Assembly (NCBI GenBank): GCA_009693435.1
Contig: SHXF01000012.1
Span: 1-60,317, forward strand
Length of the DNA: 60,317 bases
Direction: 5' to 3'
DNA from: Betaproteobacteria bacterium
GTDB taxonomy: Bacteria; Pseudomonadota; Gammaproteobacteria; Burkholderiales; SG8-39
Shown: positions 46,255 to 54,007 of the stretch, piece by piece
Layout of the letters: every line of letters begins with the position of its first letter
How positions within the stretch are numbered: position 1 is the stretch's first letter
Program-made: the position numbers and the translations under genes
Notes under the pieces: generated by a model
Database searches by the model: none
Seen by the model: only the letters and a program-made list of their open reading frames with translations
What the model was told of the DNA's origin: nothing

Positions 46255-46932
46255 TCAGGCCGGGCGCAGCGCAGCGCCGGTCAGCAGCACCGTCCGGTCC
46301 GCGGTCGCCGCCGCCGCCATGGAATGCGTCACCAGGATCCCCGCCGCGCCCTGGCGCTTGACACAGTCGCGCAGCAGCGCGAGCACCAGCGCGGCGCTCT
46401 CCGGATCGAGATTGCCGGTGGGCTCGTCGGCAAGAACCAGTTGCGGGCGGTGCACCACGGCGCGCGCGATGGCCACGCGCTGCAGTTCTCCTCCGGACAA
46501 TTCGCGCGGCAGGCTGTCGGCACGATCACCCATGCCGACGGCCGCCAGGACGTCCTTGACCCGCTGCGTCGCGTCACCATCGTCGATGCCGTTCAGCACC
46601 AGCGGCAAGCCCACGTTCTGCGCCACCGTGAGATACGGCAGCACGTGAAACGCCTGAAACACGAAGCCGATGCGCTGGCGACGCAACAGCGTGAGCGCGT
46701 CGTCATCCAGACGGCTCATGTCGATGCCGTCCAGTTCGATGCTGCCCGTGTCGGGCTGGTCCAGCCCCGCGACGAGGTTCAACAGGGTCGATTTGCCGAT
46801 GCCCGATTCACCCATGACAGCGATGTACTCGCCCGCTGCCACGTCGAAGCTGAGATCGCGCAGCACGCGCCGCGCGCGCGCGCCGGCAAACGATTTGCCG
46901 AGATTGCGGACGGACAGGACGGATGGCGGCAT
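46255..46932 (-). CDS. ABC transporter ATP-binding protein (LolD/MacB/AttE type)
   Basis: A 225-residue ATPase. Walker A is GESGIGKST (41-49), the signature LSGGELQR (145-152), Walker B and D-loop [12 protein letters not shown] (165-176), and the switch His sits in VTHSM. Length and motifs are those of the LolD/MacB class that works with FtsX-type permeases. I start at [10 protein letters not shown]; other in-frame ATGs 8 and 32 codons upstream would add unconserved residues and reach the 73-bp element. It is seven bases from the permease gene. Confidence 0.93.
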   Translation of the reverse strand: MPPSVLSVRNLGKSFAGARARRVLRDLSFDVAAGEYIAVMGESGIGKSTLLNLVAGLDQPDTGSIELDGIDMSRLDDDALTLLRRQRIGFVFQAFHVLPYLTVAQNVGLPLVLNGIDDGDATQRVKDVLAAVGMGDRADSLPRELSGGELQRVAIARAVVHRPQLVLADEPTGNLDPESAALVLALLRDCVKRQGAAGILVTHSMAAAATADRTVLLTGAALRPA

Positions 46933-47011
46933 GGCGCGCAGGGTAGCCTGCGCCATGCATCGCGGCAACCCGGGGCGGGACGGCCATGGCGGGACATCCG
47001 GGTGCAATTCG

Positions 47012-47084
47012 GTAGGGCGCGGATTCATCGCGCCATGGTCACGAGAAGAACCACCGTATTCGGCGCGCTGAAGCTGCGCCCTGC
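47012..47084 (+). mobile_element. 73-bp MITE/REP-like element, copy B
   Basis: Starts GTAGGGCGC and ends GCGCCCTGC, so one terminal base pair is mutated compared with copy A (26831-26903), which lies in the opposite orientation. The outer thirds are identical in the two copies and the middle differs by a few bases and small shifts. It lies between the ABC ATPase and HDOD genes. Confidence 0.75.
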
Positions 47085-47098
47085 GGCAGCGAAGCGTT

Positions 47099-47947
47099 TC
47101 AGGCTTCGGCCGGCGACTCCCGCTCGCTCATTGCAAGCATCTGCTCGGGTTCCATTTTCAGCGTTTCCAGTACGAAGGCCTCACCGCCGATCCAGTCGGG
47201 ACACAGCCCGCGTCCGGCGCGCAAGGCAATGATCTGCTCGGTAAAGAGGCCAAACGCAACCAGCCGCGGATTGGCGGGTCCGGCTGCGGCACGGCCGTTG
47301 TCGTGGTGAAACAGGATGGCTTTGCATAACGGCTCGGGCAACAGCCAGCTGCGCGCCAGCGCGTGGCCGATGAGCGCATGATTGAAGCGATAACGGGCGT
47401 CTTCCGCCGCCACCAGGCGGGCGCCGGAACTGTCGGCGTGGTCGGCTAGAAATTCTCCATAGTCTTCGAACTTGGCGATCATCACTGCCACCCCGCAGTC
47501 CCGGAACAGGGCGTAGGTCTGCGCCTCATCGCGGTCGATGTGCTCGACATGCACGGCAAGATCCGCCGCGGTCCCGGCCAGATGGATGGAGTCGTTCCAG
47601 AAGCGCTGCATCGACGGGCCCGAGGCTGCCGGAAAGGCATTGCGCAGCAGCAGTCTCGCTATCAGATTGGCCGCCACGCGCAGACCCAGCAGGGACAGCG
47701 CCTGCCGCACATTGGCCGCCTTGCGGTTCAGCCCGAAAAAAGGCGAGTTGACGGTGCCCAGCATCGCCGCGGAGAGCGCCACATCGCTGCCGATGCAGCG
47801 CGCGAGCTCGAGCGGGTCCGGGTCTTCCTTGTTCATCTCCACGGAAAAGCGCGCGAGTATGTCCGGGCAGGGCGGGATCACCAGTTCGCGCGAAAAGCGT
47901 TCAGCCCGGTCTTCCAGGGATTCGGCGGATGCGGAGGGTTCTGTCAT
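47099..47947 (-). CDS. HDOD-domain protein
   Basis: A 282-residue cytoplasmic protein of the HDOD class (an HD-related domain without the catalytic residues) used in bacterial signalling. Near the N-terminus, IPPCPDILARFSVEMNKEDPDP is the usual HDOD opening, followed by GSDVALSAAMLGTVNSPFFG. The third segment NHALIGHALARSWLLPEPLCKAILFHH keeps the HD-like helices. The start at MTEPSASAES drops 31 upstream codons without coding character. It is divergent from the NYN gene across 221 bases. Partner proteins are not known. Confidence 0.9.
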   Translation of the reverse strand: MTEPSASAESLEDRAERFSRELVIPPCPDILARFSVEMNKEDPDPLELARCIGSDVALSAAMLGTVNSPFFGLNRKAANVRQALSLLGLRVAANLIARLLLRNAFPAASGPSMQRFWNDSIHLAGTAADLAVHVEHIDRDEAQTYALFRDCGVAVMIAKFEDYGEFLADHADSSGARLVAAEDARYRFNHALIGHALARSWLLPEPLCKAILFHHDNGRAAAGPANPRLVAFGLFTEQIIALRAGRGLCPDWIGGEAFVLETLKMEPEQMLAMSERESPAEA

Positions 47948-48090
47948 TGATAGTGACCGGATATCCAAACGAAAATGCGACAAGATCGCCACAAGAGCGC
48001 ACCGAACGGTAAGCGGGCACTCCGACCCTGCTATCGGCAAAGCCCGCCTTTACTTGAGGGAACGTTCCGGCGTCGCTATCACTTGCCATG

Positions 48091-48114
48091 CAACCGGCCG
48101 GAACCGGCCGGTTG
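48091..48114. promoter_or_regulatory. 24-bp palindrome in the HDOD/NYN divergent promoter
   Basis: CAACCGGCCGG and CCGGCCGGTTG are perfect 11-bp inverted arms separated by AA. The site lies 55 bases upstream of the NYN gene start and about 145 upstream of the HDOD gene. Its position and symmetry fit an operator for a dimeric regulator. A transcript hairpin is an alternative. Confidence 0.5.
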
Positions 48115-48168
48115 GGGCAAAATGGGCCCCTGCGCGCAAAGCGCCAATCGGGAGTACAGGGAGTACAC

Positions 48169-49146
48169 ATGGCAGGACAATCCGAAGTAACCAACATGGC
48201 GGTGTTCTGCGATTTCGAGAACGTTGCCCTCGGCGTGCGCGACGCCAAGTACGACAAGCTGGACATCAAGCGCGTGCTGGAGCGGCTGCTGCTGAAGGGC
48301 AGCATCGTCGTCAAAAAGGCCTACTGCGACTGGGACCGCTACAAGGAGTTCAAGGCGCCGATGCACGAAGCTTCGTTCGAGCTGATCGAAATCCCGCACC
48401 GCCGCCAGTCCGGCAAAAACTCCGCCGACATCCGCATGGTGGTGGACGCACTGGACCTGTGCTACACCAAGGCGCACGTCGAAACCTTCGTCATCATCAG
48501 CGGCGATTCCGATTTCTCGCCGCTGGTGTCGAAACTGCGCGAGAACAACAAGAGCGTGATCGGCGTCGGGGTGAGGAACTCGACCTCCGACCTGTTGATC
48601 GCCAATTGTGACGAATTCATCTTTTACGACGATCTGGTGCGCGAATCGCAGCGCACGCGCCGGGTGGCGAAGAAGGCCGTGGAAGCCCCCGCCCCCGTCC
48701 CCGCCCCCGTCCCCATTGCGGCCGTCGTTGCCGTCGTTGCCGTGGAGAAACCCGCGGACAAGCCCAAGGCCAAGCGCGGCAGGATGAAGAGCGCAAAGAA
48801 AGTTGCGGAAGCAATGCCTGCGGAGAAAAAGAAGGACGACGAGAAGATTGACGAAGAAAAAAAAGCCGAAGAAAGGAAAGACGAGGACCTGAAACAGAAG
48901 GCGCTCGAGTCCGTGATCGAGACCGTAGAAGCGCTGGTTGCCGAGCGCGGCGAAGGCGAGAAAATCTGGGGCTCGATGGTGAAGCAGGCGCTGAAGCGCC
49001 GCCAGCCGGGCTTCAACGAGGCCTCCTACGGCTTCCGCTCCTTTGGCAAGCTGCTCGAGGAGGCGGAGAAACGCAAGCTCATCGACATGGAGCGCGACGA
49101 CAAGTCGGGCGGCTACGTCATACGGCTGCATGCGCGCGAGGACTGA
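48169..49146 (+). CDS. NYN-domain ribonuclease-like protein with C-terminal LOTUS (OST-HTH) domain
   Basis: A 325-residue protein. The N-terminal NYN/PIN-like domain (about 10-155) has the acidic active-site residues in CDFEN (14-18), SADIRM (85-90) and SGDSDF (111-116), predicting metal-dependent RNase activity. A low-complexity linker follows: a Pro/Ala/Val stretch (172-192), then a Lys/Glu-rich charged stretch (193-245, likely coiled or disordered). The C-terminal winged-helix LOTUS domain (about 248-322) is an RNA- or G4-binding module. It is the LabA/DUF88 plus OST-HTH architecture. GGAG lies before the ATG. Confidence 0.92.
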   Translation: MAGQSEVTNMAVFCDFENVALGVRDAKYDKLDIKRVLERLLLKGSIVVKKAYCDWDRYKEFKAPMHEASFELIEIPHRRQSGKNSADIRMVVDALDLCYTKAHVETFVIISGDSDFSPLVSKLRENNKSVIGVGVRNSTSDLLIANCDEFIFYDDLVRESQRTRRVAKKAVEAPAPVPAPVPIAAVVAVVAVEKPADKPKAKRGRMKSAKKVAEAMPAEKKKDDEKIDEEKKAEERKDEDLKQKALESVIETVEALVAERGEGEKIWGSMVKQALKRRQPGFNEASYGFRSFGKLLEEAEKRKLIDMERDDKSGGYVIRLHARED

Positions 49147-49152
49147 GGCCTG

Positions 49153-50403
49153 TCAGGCAGCGCGGCGTTTCGACCGCGCTGAGGATTTCGACGCCGGCTT
49201 GCGCACCGGCTTCCGAATTCCGGCCTTTGCCGCACGCGGCCAAAGCTGCTTTGTCGCAAGCCGTGCGCCCTCCACCAGGGAGCGCAGCTTCGCCCACTGA
49301 ATGCTCGGGTGCACGCGCGAGAGGAACGGCCCCTGCTGCGCGAATCCGCAATCGGTTCCGGCCATGATGTTGTCGCGGCCCACCAGCTTCGCGAGGCGCA
49401 CGATGCGCTCGGCGACAAGCTCCGGGTGCTCGACGATGTTGGTCGCATGGGTGATGGTCCCGGGCACCAGTATTCGTCCGGGAGGCAGCTTGACGTCCTT
49501 CCACACCTGCCATTCGTGCTCGTGGCGCGGATTGGCCATCTCGATCAGATAGGCGCCGGCCTTGATCCTCAGCATCAGGTCGACCACGTGCTTCGCCGGC
49601 ACGTCATTCGAATGCGGTCCGTTCCAGCTGCCCCAGCAGATATGGAAGCGCACCTTCTCTTCGGGAATGCCCTTGAGCGCGTAATTGATGACTTCCACCT
49701 GCTGCGCCGCCCACCTGCGGTAGTCTCTCAGCGTGCCGGGCGGCACGATCACGTCGTACATGCTCGGAAAATACGAGTCGTCGACCTGCAGCGTGATGCC
49801 TGCGTCCGCGATTGCGCGATATTCCCCGCGCAAAGCGTCCGCGATGGCCTGCAGCGCGTCATCCTTGTTCGCGTAGAACTCGTCCTTGCGGTCGGGAGCC
49901 ACGCTCGCCGGCGACACCGCGCACATGAAAGCGCCACCGGTCTTCACCCTGGCCAGGGCCGCCTTGAACATGCGCACATCCTCGCGGATTGCTGCGGGCT
50001 TGTAGGAGATCGGTCCCGTCACCGTCCAGCCGCGCATTCCGGCCGTCGGCACTGAGGCGTCGTATTCCTTGTAAAACTCGGCGAAGTCGCGGCGGTCCTT
50101 GCCGGTCACACTCATCGGCATGCCCGATTCTTCGACCGGGCGCCGCTCGAACCCTGCCATGCGAAACAGAATGTAACGCGACCAGGTGATGGGCTTGCCG
50201 AGTTCGCCGTCGCTGACGATGTCGATGCCCGCTTCGGCCTGGAGTCGCACGATTTCGGCAACGGCATTCTCCAGGGTGTCGGTGTATTCCCGGTCGCTCA
50301 CGGCCTCGCCGCGCTCCTTTCTTTTCATCAAATCGATGAACGCCTGCGGGCGTGCAAGGCTGCCGACGTGGGTGGTCAGGATGCGTTTGGCGTTTGCGGG
50401 CAT
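49153..50403 (-). CDS. MetE C-terminal-like (cobalamin-independent methionine synthase II) family protein 1
   Basis: A 416-residue TIM barrel of the core-MetE/YxjG family. The zinc site is complete: H254 and C256 (FHICWGSW), E288 (LIEMAN) and C352 (GTDCGF). The N-terminal half of true MetE is lacking, as in all members of this group. Methyl-group or thiol chemistry is expected; methionine synthesis itself is not proven. The last 30 residues are Lys/Arg/Ala-rich, like a nucleic-acid-binding or histone H1-type tail, which is unusual. It is followed upstream on the same strand by a relative at 50417 and is convergent with the NYN gene. Confidence 0.88.
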   Translation of the reverse strand: MPANAKRILTTHVGSLARPQAFIDLMKRKERGEAVSDREYTDTLENAVAEIVRLQAEAGIDIVSDGELGKPITWSRYILFRMAGFERRPVEESGMPMSVTGKDRRDFAEFYKEYDASVPTAGMRGWTVTGPISYKPAAIREDVRMFKAALARVKTGGAFMCAVSPASVAPDRKDEFYANKDDALQAIADALRGEYRAIADAGITLQVDDSYFPSMYDVIVPPGTLRDYRRWAAQQVEVINYALKGIPEEKVRFHICWGSWNGPHSNDVPAKHVVDLMLRIKAGAYLIEMANPRHEHEWQVWKDVKLPPGRILVPGTITHATNIVEHPELVAERIVRLAKLVGRDNIMAGTDCGFAQQGPFLSRVHPSIQWAKLRSLVEGARLATKQLWPRAAKAGIRKPVRKPASKSSARSKRRAA

Positions 50404-50416
50404 GGCGCTGCTCCGC

Positions 50417-51547
50417 TCAGATCGGATACAGGTCGCGGAGAACCTTCACCGCCGCGACGTGATCCTCGATGACGTTCTTCATGATCATGTCCACCGGCGC
50501 CGGCCCCTTGTGTGCAAGAAGGCTGCCCGGGCGTTCAGGGGCTCTGCCGAAACCGCATGGCGCGGCGATGCCGAAGTCCTTGAGATACCTGCCTGCGAGG
50601 GCGAGTTGACGGCGCAGGCCGTCGGCGCCGTGCAGGTGGTGAATTGCACCCAGGTACACGCGGGCGTCGCCGGCCTTCAGCCTTGCAAGGGGCGCAAAGA
50701 ATGCTTCGTCGGCCGAGCCCAGGGTCGGAAAGTGCAGGAACTCGACCTTGCGGCCCGAGGCGACAACCGCTGCATTCAGCAGCATGACGGTGCCCTCCAG
50801 GCTGGCCGGCTGGCGGGAAGGCCAGCCGTTGAGCGTGCCGAAACAGGAGTGGTAGCCCAGCTCGACTTCCTTCGGAATATGCGGGCAGATGTCTTTCGCG
50901 GGCGCCATCAGGCGTTCGGCTTCGCGCTCGGCCGCGGCCGGCCCCTCCTTTTCCATCATTGCCTCGAGATAGCGGTTTTCCACCGCGAGGTCCCACTGGA
51001 TCGCGAGTTCCGAGGGTGGGATTTTCTGCACCATCTTCCCGATTTCGTCCCGGAATGCCCGGGTAACGCCGGGCACGATGCGCGCGTGGTCGGCGGCATC
51101 GGGAAAGAATGACGTGACGGCGCTGTAGGTCAGCGGCAGGCAGACCTGGAATTTCACGTGCGCGGGAATGACGCCCTCCTTCTTCAGGGTCTTGAAGACG
51201 AAGTAGGAATTGATGGCGTCCCGTGTGTAGCCGAGGCGCCAGCCGGGATCGCCGAACTGCACCTCTGTCACGCCGGGCTTCACGCGAAAATTGAACTCAT
51301 CGTGCAGACCGCGCGGCTTCCAGCGCTCTACGCCGCCTTCGTCGGGTGCCGGCCGCTTGATGGTTTCGAGATCCTGGTGACCGTTCAGCACGCGATAGGC
51401 GAAACCGTCCACCCAGTACTGGCGCTCGGCGATCTCGCCGTCCGGAATGTAGGCCAGCCATTGGCCCAGCGGGCCAGCGAGCGCGCGGAACACCTCCTCG
51501 GCGGTCTCCATGGGCACGCTTCCGACCAGAAGCAGTTCCTTGCTCAT
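50417..51547 (-). CDS. MetE/UroD-superfamily barrel with altered zinc site (family unknown), copy A
   Basis: A 376-residue protein I cannot assign to a known enzyme. It has the MetE-like start KELLLVGSVP and IPDGEIAER (34-42), and later motifs in MetE order: H233-x-C235 (YHSCFG), then H272 (EFLHFP) where MetE has the zinc Glu, and C331 (PCGFGR). So a zinc site is likely, but with His in place of Glu. GGAGG directly precedes the ATG. It shares this pattern with the gene at 52870 and lies 13 bases from the MetE-like gene downstream. Function unknown. Confidence 0.78.
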   Translation of the reverse strand: MSKELLLVGSVPMETAEEVFRALAGPLGQWLAYIPDGEIAERQYWVDGFAYRVLNGHQDLETIKRPAPDEGGVERWKPRGLHDEFNFRVKPGVTEVQFGDPGWRLGYTRDAINSYFVFKTLKKEGVIPAHVKFQVCLPLTYSAVTSFFPDAADHARIVPGVTRAFRDEIGKMVQKIPPSELAIQWDLAVENRYLEAMMEKEGPAAAEREAERLMAPAKDICPHIPKEVELGYHSCFGTLNGWPSRQPASLEGTVMLLNAAVVASGRKVEFLHFPTLGSADEAFFAPLARLKAGDARVYLGAIHHLHGADGLRRQLALAGRYLKDFGIAAPCGFGRAPERPGSLLAHKGPAPVDMIMKNVIEDHVAAVKVLRDLYPI

Positions 51548-51679
51548 GATTCCTCCCGTCAAGGACATTCAACATGCATGCAGGCGAACGATATAACGAC
51601 TAGCATAACCCCGCACGATTAGCATAACGCCGGCTTCGGCGACGCATTTCGCATATTTCGAATAATCAAGGAAGAGATC

Positions 51680-52801
51680 ATGCCGGCAACAAAACACAAC
51701 CCACCCTTTCGCGCCGAACATCTGGGCAGCCTGATCCGTCCAGCGCGGCTCATCAAGGCGCGCGAAGACTGGCGCGCAGGAACGCTCGCGCGCGAGGCGC
51801 TGCGCGCAATAGAGGACGAATGCGTGCGCGACGTGATTGCGCTGCAGGAACGCGCCGGCATGCAGTTCGTCTCCGACGGTGAATTCCGTAAATCGGGCTG
51901 GCGCGACCTGCTGATAGACGCGAGCGACGGATTCAGCAAGGAACTGCAGCCCAGCGATTTCACCTTCACGGAATTTTCCGGCGAGCGCCGCAGGGGCGTG
52001 TCCGTGCCCGATGTGGTCGCAACAATCCGCCGCCGCGAACCGCTTGCGGCCGGGTTCGATTTCGTCAGCAAGCTGACGAAAAAAATCGTCAAGGCGACAC
52101 TGCCCGCCCCCTCGGTCAACCAGTTCTTCCGCGGCGACCGGATGCTGCAAAACGGGCCTTACAAGGGTGATCGCAGCGCGTATCTGGCGGATGTAGCGAC
52201 CATCTACCGCCAGGAAATTGCCGATCTCGTTGCGCAAGGGTGCACCTATCTGCAGATAGACGACGTGCCGAGCGCGGTGCTGTGCGACCCGCGGAACCAG
52301 CAACTGGTGCGCGATCGCGGCGAGGATCCGCAGCAGTTGATCGACCAGTATTTCGCACTGTTCAACGACGCCCTGCGCGAGCGGCCCGCCAACATGACCG
52401 TCGGTGTGCACCTGTGCAAGGGCAACATGGGATACGGACAGGGCAGCGGCGACTACGAGCCGGTGGCCGAGCGCCTATTCCAGAAACTCGATGCCGACGT
52501 GTACTTCCTCGAATACGACGACGAGCGCGCCGGCGGCTTCGAGCCGCTGCGCCATCTGCCCAAAGATCGAAGCGCGATCCTCGGCATCATCAGCACCAAG
52601 CTGCCGGCGCTGGAACCCGCGGACGACGTGTGCCGGCGCATCGAACAGGCATCGAAGTATGTCGACCTCGACCGCCTCGGCTTGAGCCCGCAGTGCGGCT
52701 TCGCATCCACCTACAACACCACGCGTTTTACCGAGGACGACCAGGAGCGGAAGCTCACCCACCTCGTGGCAATTGCGCAAAGAGTCTGGGGTCAGGCGTA
52801 G
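51680..52801 (+). CDS. MetE C-terminal-like (YxjG-type) family protein 2
   Basis: A 373-residue core-MetE barrel. FRAEHLGSLIRP (10-21) is the family start and VSDGEFRKSGW lies at 64-74. The zinc site is complete: H244 and C246 (GVHLCKGN), E278 (FLEYDD) and C339 (SPQCGF). AAGGAAGAG precedes the ATG. It is divergent from the unknown barrel at 50417 and followed 68 bases later by the second unknown barrel, so four related proteins lie together, two by two. A methyl- or thiol-transfer role is the family expectation; the substrate is unknown. Confidence 0.88.
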   Translation: MPATKHNPPFRAEHLGSLIRPARLIKAREDWRAGTLAREALRAIEDECVRDVIALQERAGMQFVSDGEFRKSGWRDLLIDASDGFSKELQPSDFTFTEFSGERRRGVSVPDVVATIRRREPLAAGFDFVSKLTKKIVKATLPAPSVNQFFRGDRMLQNGPYKGDRSAYLADVATIYRQEIADLVAQGCTYLQIDDVPSAVLCDPRNQQLVRDRGEDPQQLIDQYFALFNDALRERPANMTVGVHLCKGNMGYGQGSGDYEPVAERLFQKLDADVYFLEYDDERAGGFEPLRHLPKDRSAILGIISTKLPALEPADDVCRRIEQASKYVDLDRLGLSPQCGFASTYNTTRFTEDDQERKLTHLVAIAQRVWGQA

Positions 52802-52869
52802 GGTTCGCGCCAAAAAGAAGAGGATACTGCACCTCTTGTCGAAAGCCGCACTGAAAGAGGTGTAGCGCC

Positions 52870-53913
52870 ATGCCGGGTCACAATATTTATCTGGTCGGCA
52901 GCGTGCCGCTGGCCGACGCGCAACAGGTGTTCGAGACGGTGAGCAACGCGCTGGGCTCGCGGCTCAAGCGCATCCCCGATGGCGAGACCGGCGAGCGCAT
53001 CGACTGGATCGGCCACCTGGAACGCGTCTTCGCCGCGAACGCCGCCTTGATGAAATCCGATGAGATCTTCCGTGTGCACGCGGACGCCAAGGGCTGGCAC
53101 CGCTACCAGCTGCGACCCGGCAAGACGGTCAAGGACCTGCATTTCGACAACTTGCTGTATGCCGACACCGCGATAGCGTCGTACGCGGTGTTCAAGCGCC
53201 TCAAGGCGGACGGGAAAATCCGCGCCGGCACGCGCTTTCAGGTCGACCTGGTGCCCGCCCACTCGGTGCTGTGGCTGTTCCTCGGGGACGAGTTGCATGT
53301 TCCCGCCGATCCCCTATACAACGAGGCGCTGAAGCGCGAGATCGACAGGATCGCGCTGGCGATTCCCCACCGGGAACTTGCGATCCAGTTCGACGTCGCC
53401 TCGGCGGTGTTCGCGCGCCTGGAGCGCGCGCAGGTGAGCGACTACGGGCGCACCAAGGAAGAGACGCAGGAGACCTTCAGCAACATCCTCGTCGACCTCG
53501 GCAATCGCGTGCCCCCGGACATCGAACTGCTGTACCACCTGTGCTACGGCGACAACAACCACAAGCACGTGGTCGAGCCCAGCGACATGGGCGACATGGT
53601 GGAATTCTCCAATCGCGTGTCGCAGCGGATCGCCCGACCTGTCAACCTGGTCCACATGCCGGTGCCGCGCAACCGTGCCGACGATGCCTATTTCGAACCG
53701 CTGCGCAGGCTGAAACTGCGGCCGGAGACCGAACTGTGCCTCGGCCTCGTCCACTACACCGACGGACTGGAAGGCACGCGCAAGCGCCTGGCAACGGCGA
53801 ACAAATACGCCAGCGGATTTTCCGTAGGCACCGAGTGCGGCCTGGGCCGCCGGCCGCCCGAGACCATAGCGGCGCTGCTGAAAATCCACTCGGAGATCGC
53901 CGAGATCGACTGA
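52870..53913 (+). CDS. MetE/UroD-superfamily barrel with altered zinc site (family unknown), copy B
   Basis: A 347-residue relative of the gene at 50417. NIYLVGSVPL (5-14) and RIPDGETGER (34-43) match its N-terminus. The presumed metal site is H223-x-C225 (YHLCYG), H262 (NLVHMP) and C323 (TECGLGR). The spacing is nearly identical to copy A (39 residues between the two His; 59 to the second Cys). AGAGG precedes the ATG. It follows the MetE-like protein 2 gene and is itself followed 94 bases later by an ABC import operon on the same strand. No family name can be given. Confidence 0.78.
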   Translation: MPGHNIYLVGSVPLADAQQVFETVSNALGSRLKRIPDGETGERIDWIGHLERVFAANAALMKSDEIFRVHADAKGWHRYQLRPGKTVKDLHFDNLLYADTAIASYAVFKRLKADGKIRAGTRFQVDLVPAHSVLWLFLGDELHVPADPLYNEALKREIDRIALAIPHRELAIQFDVASAVFARLERAQVSDYGRTKEETQETFSNILVDLGNRVPPDIELLYHLCYGDNNHKHVVEPSDMGDMVEFSNRVSQRIARPVNLVHMPVPRNRADDAYFEPLRRLKLRPETELCLGLVHYTDGLEGTRKRLATANKYASGFSVGTECGLGRRPPETIAALLKIHSEIAEID

Positions 53914-54007
53914 CGCAGGATCAGGCTATCGCGGCGGCGGACGCCCGCGATTGCGATACGTGCTAAAAACCCGCGTGTACAGATGCAAACCACCCCAAGG
54001 AGAGGTC

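Noticed and set aside
46174..47232. A plus-strand frame opposite the ABC ATPase
   Set aside because: It is antisense to the clear ATPase and crosses the 73-bp element; no domain is seen.
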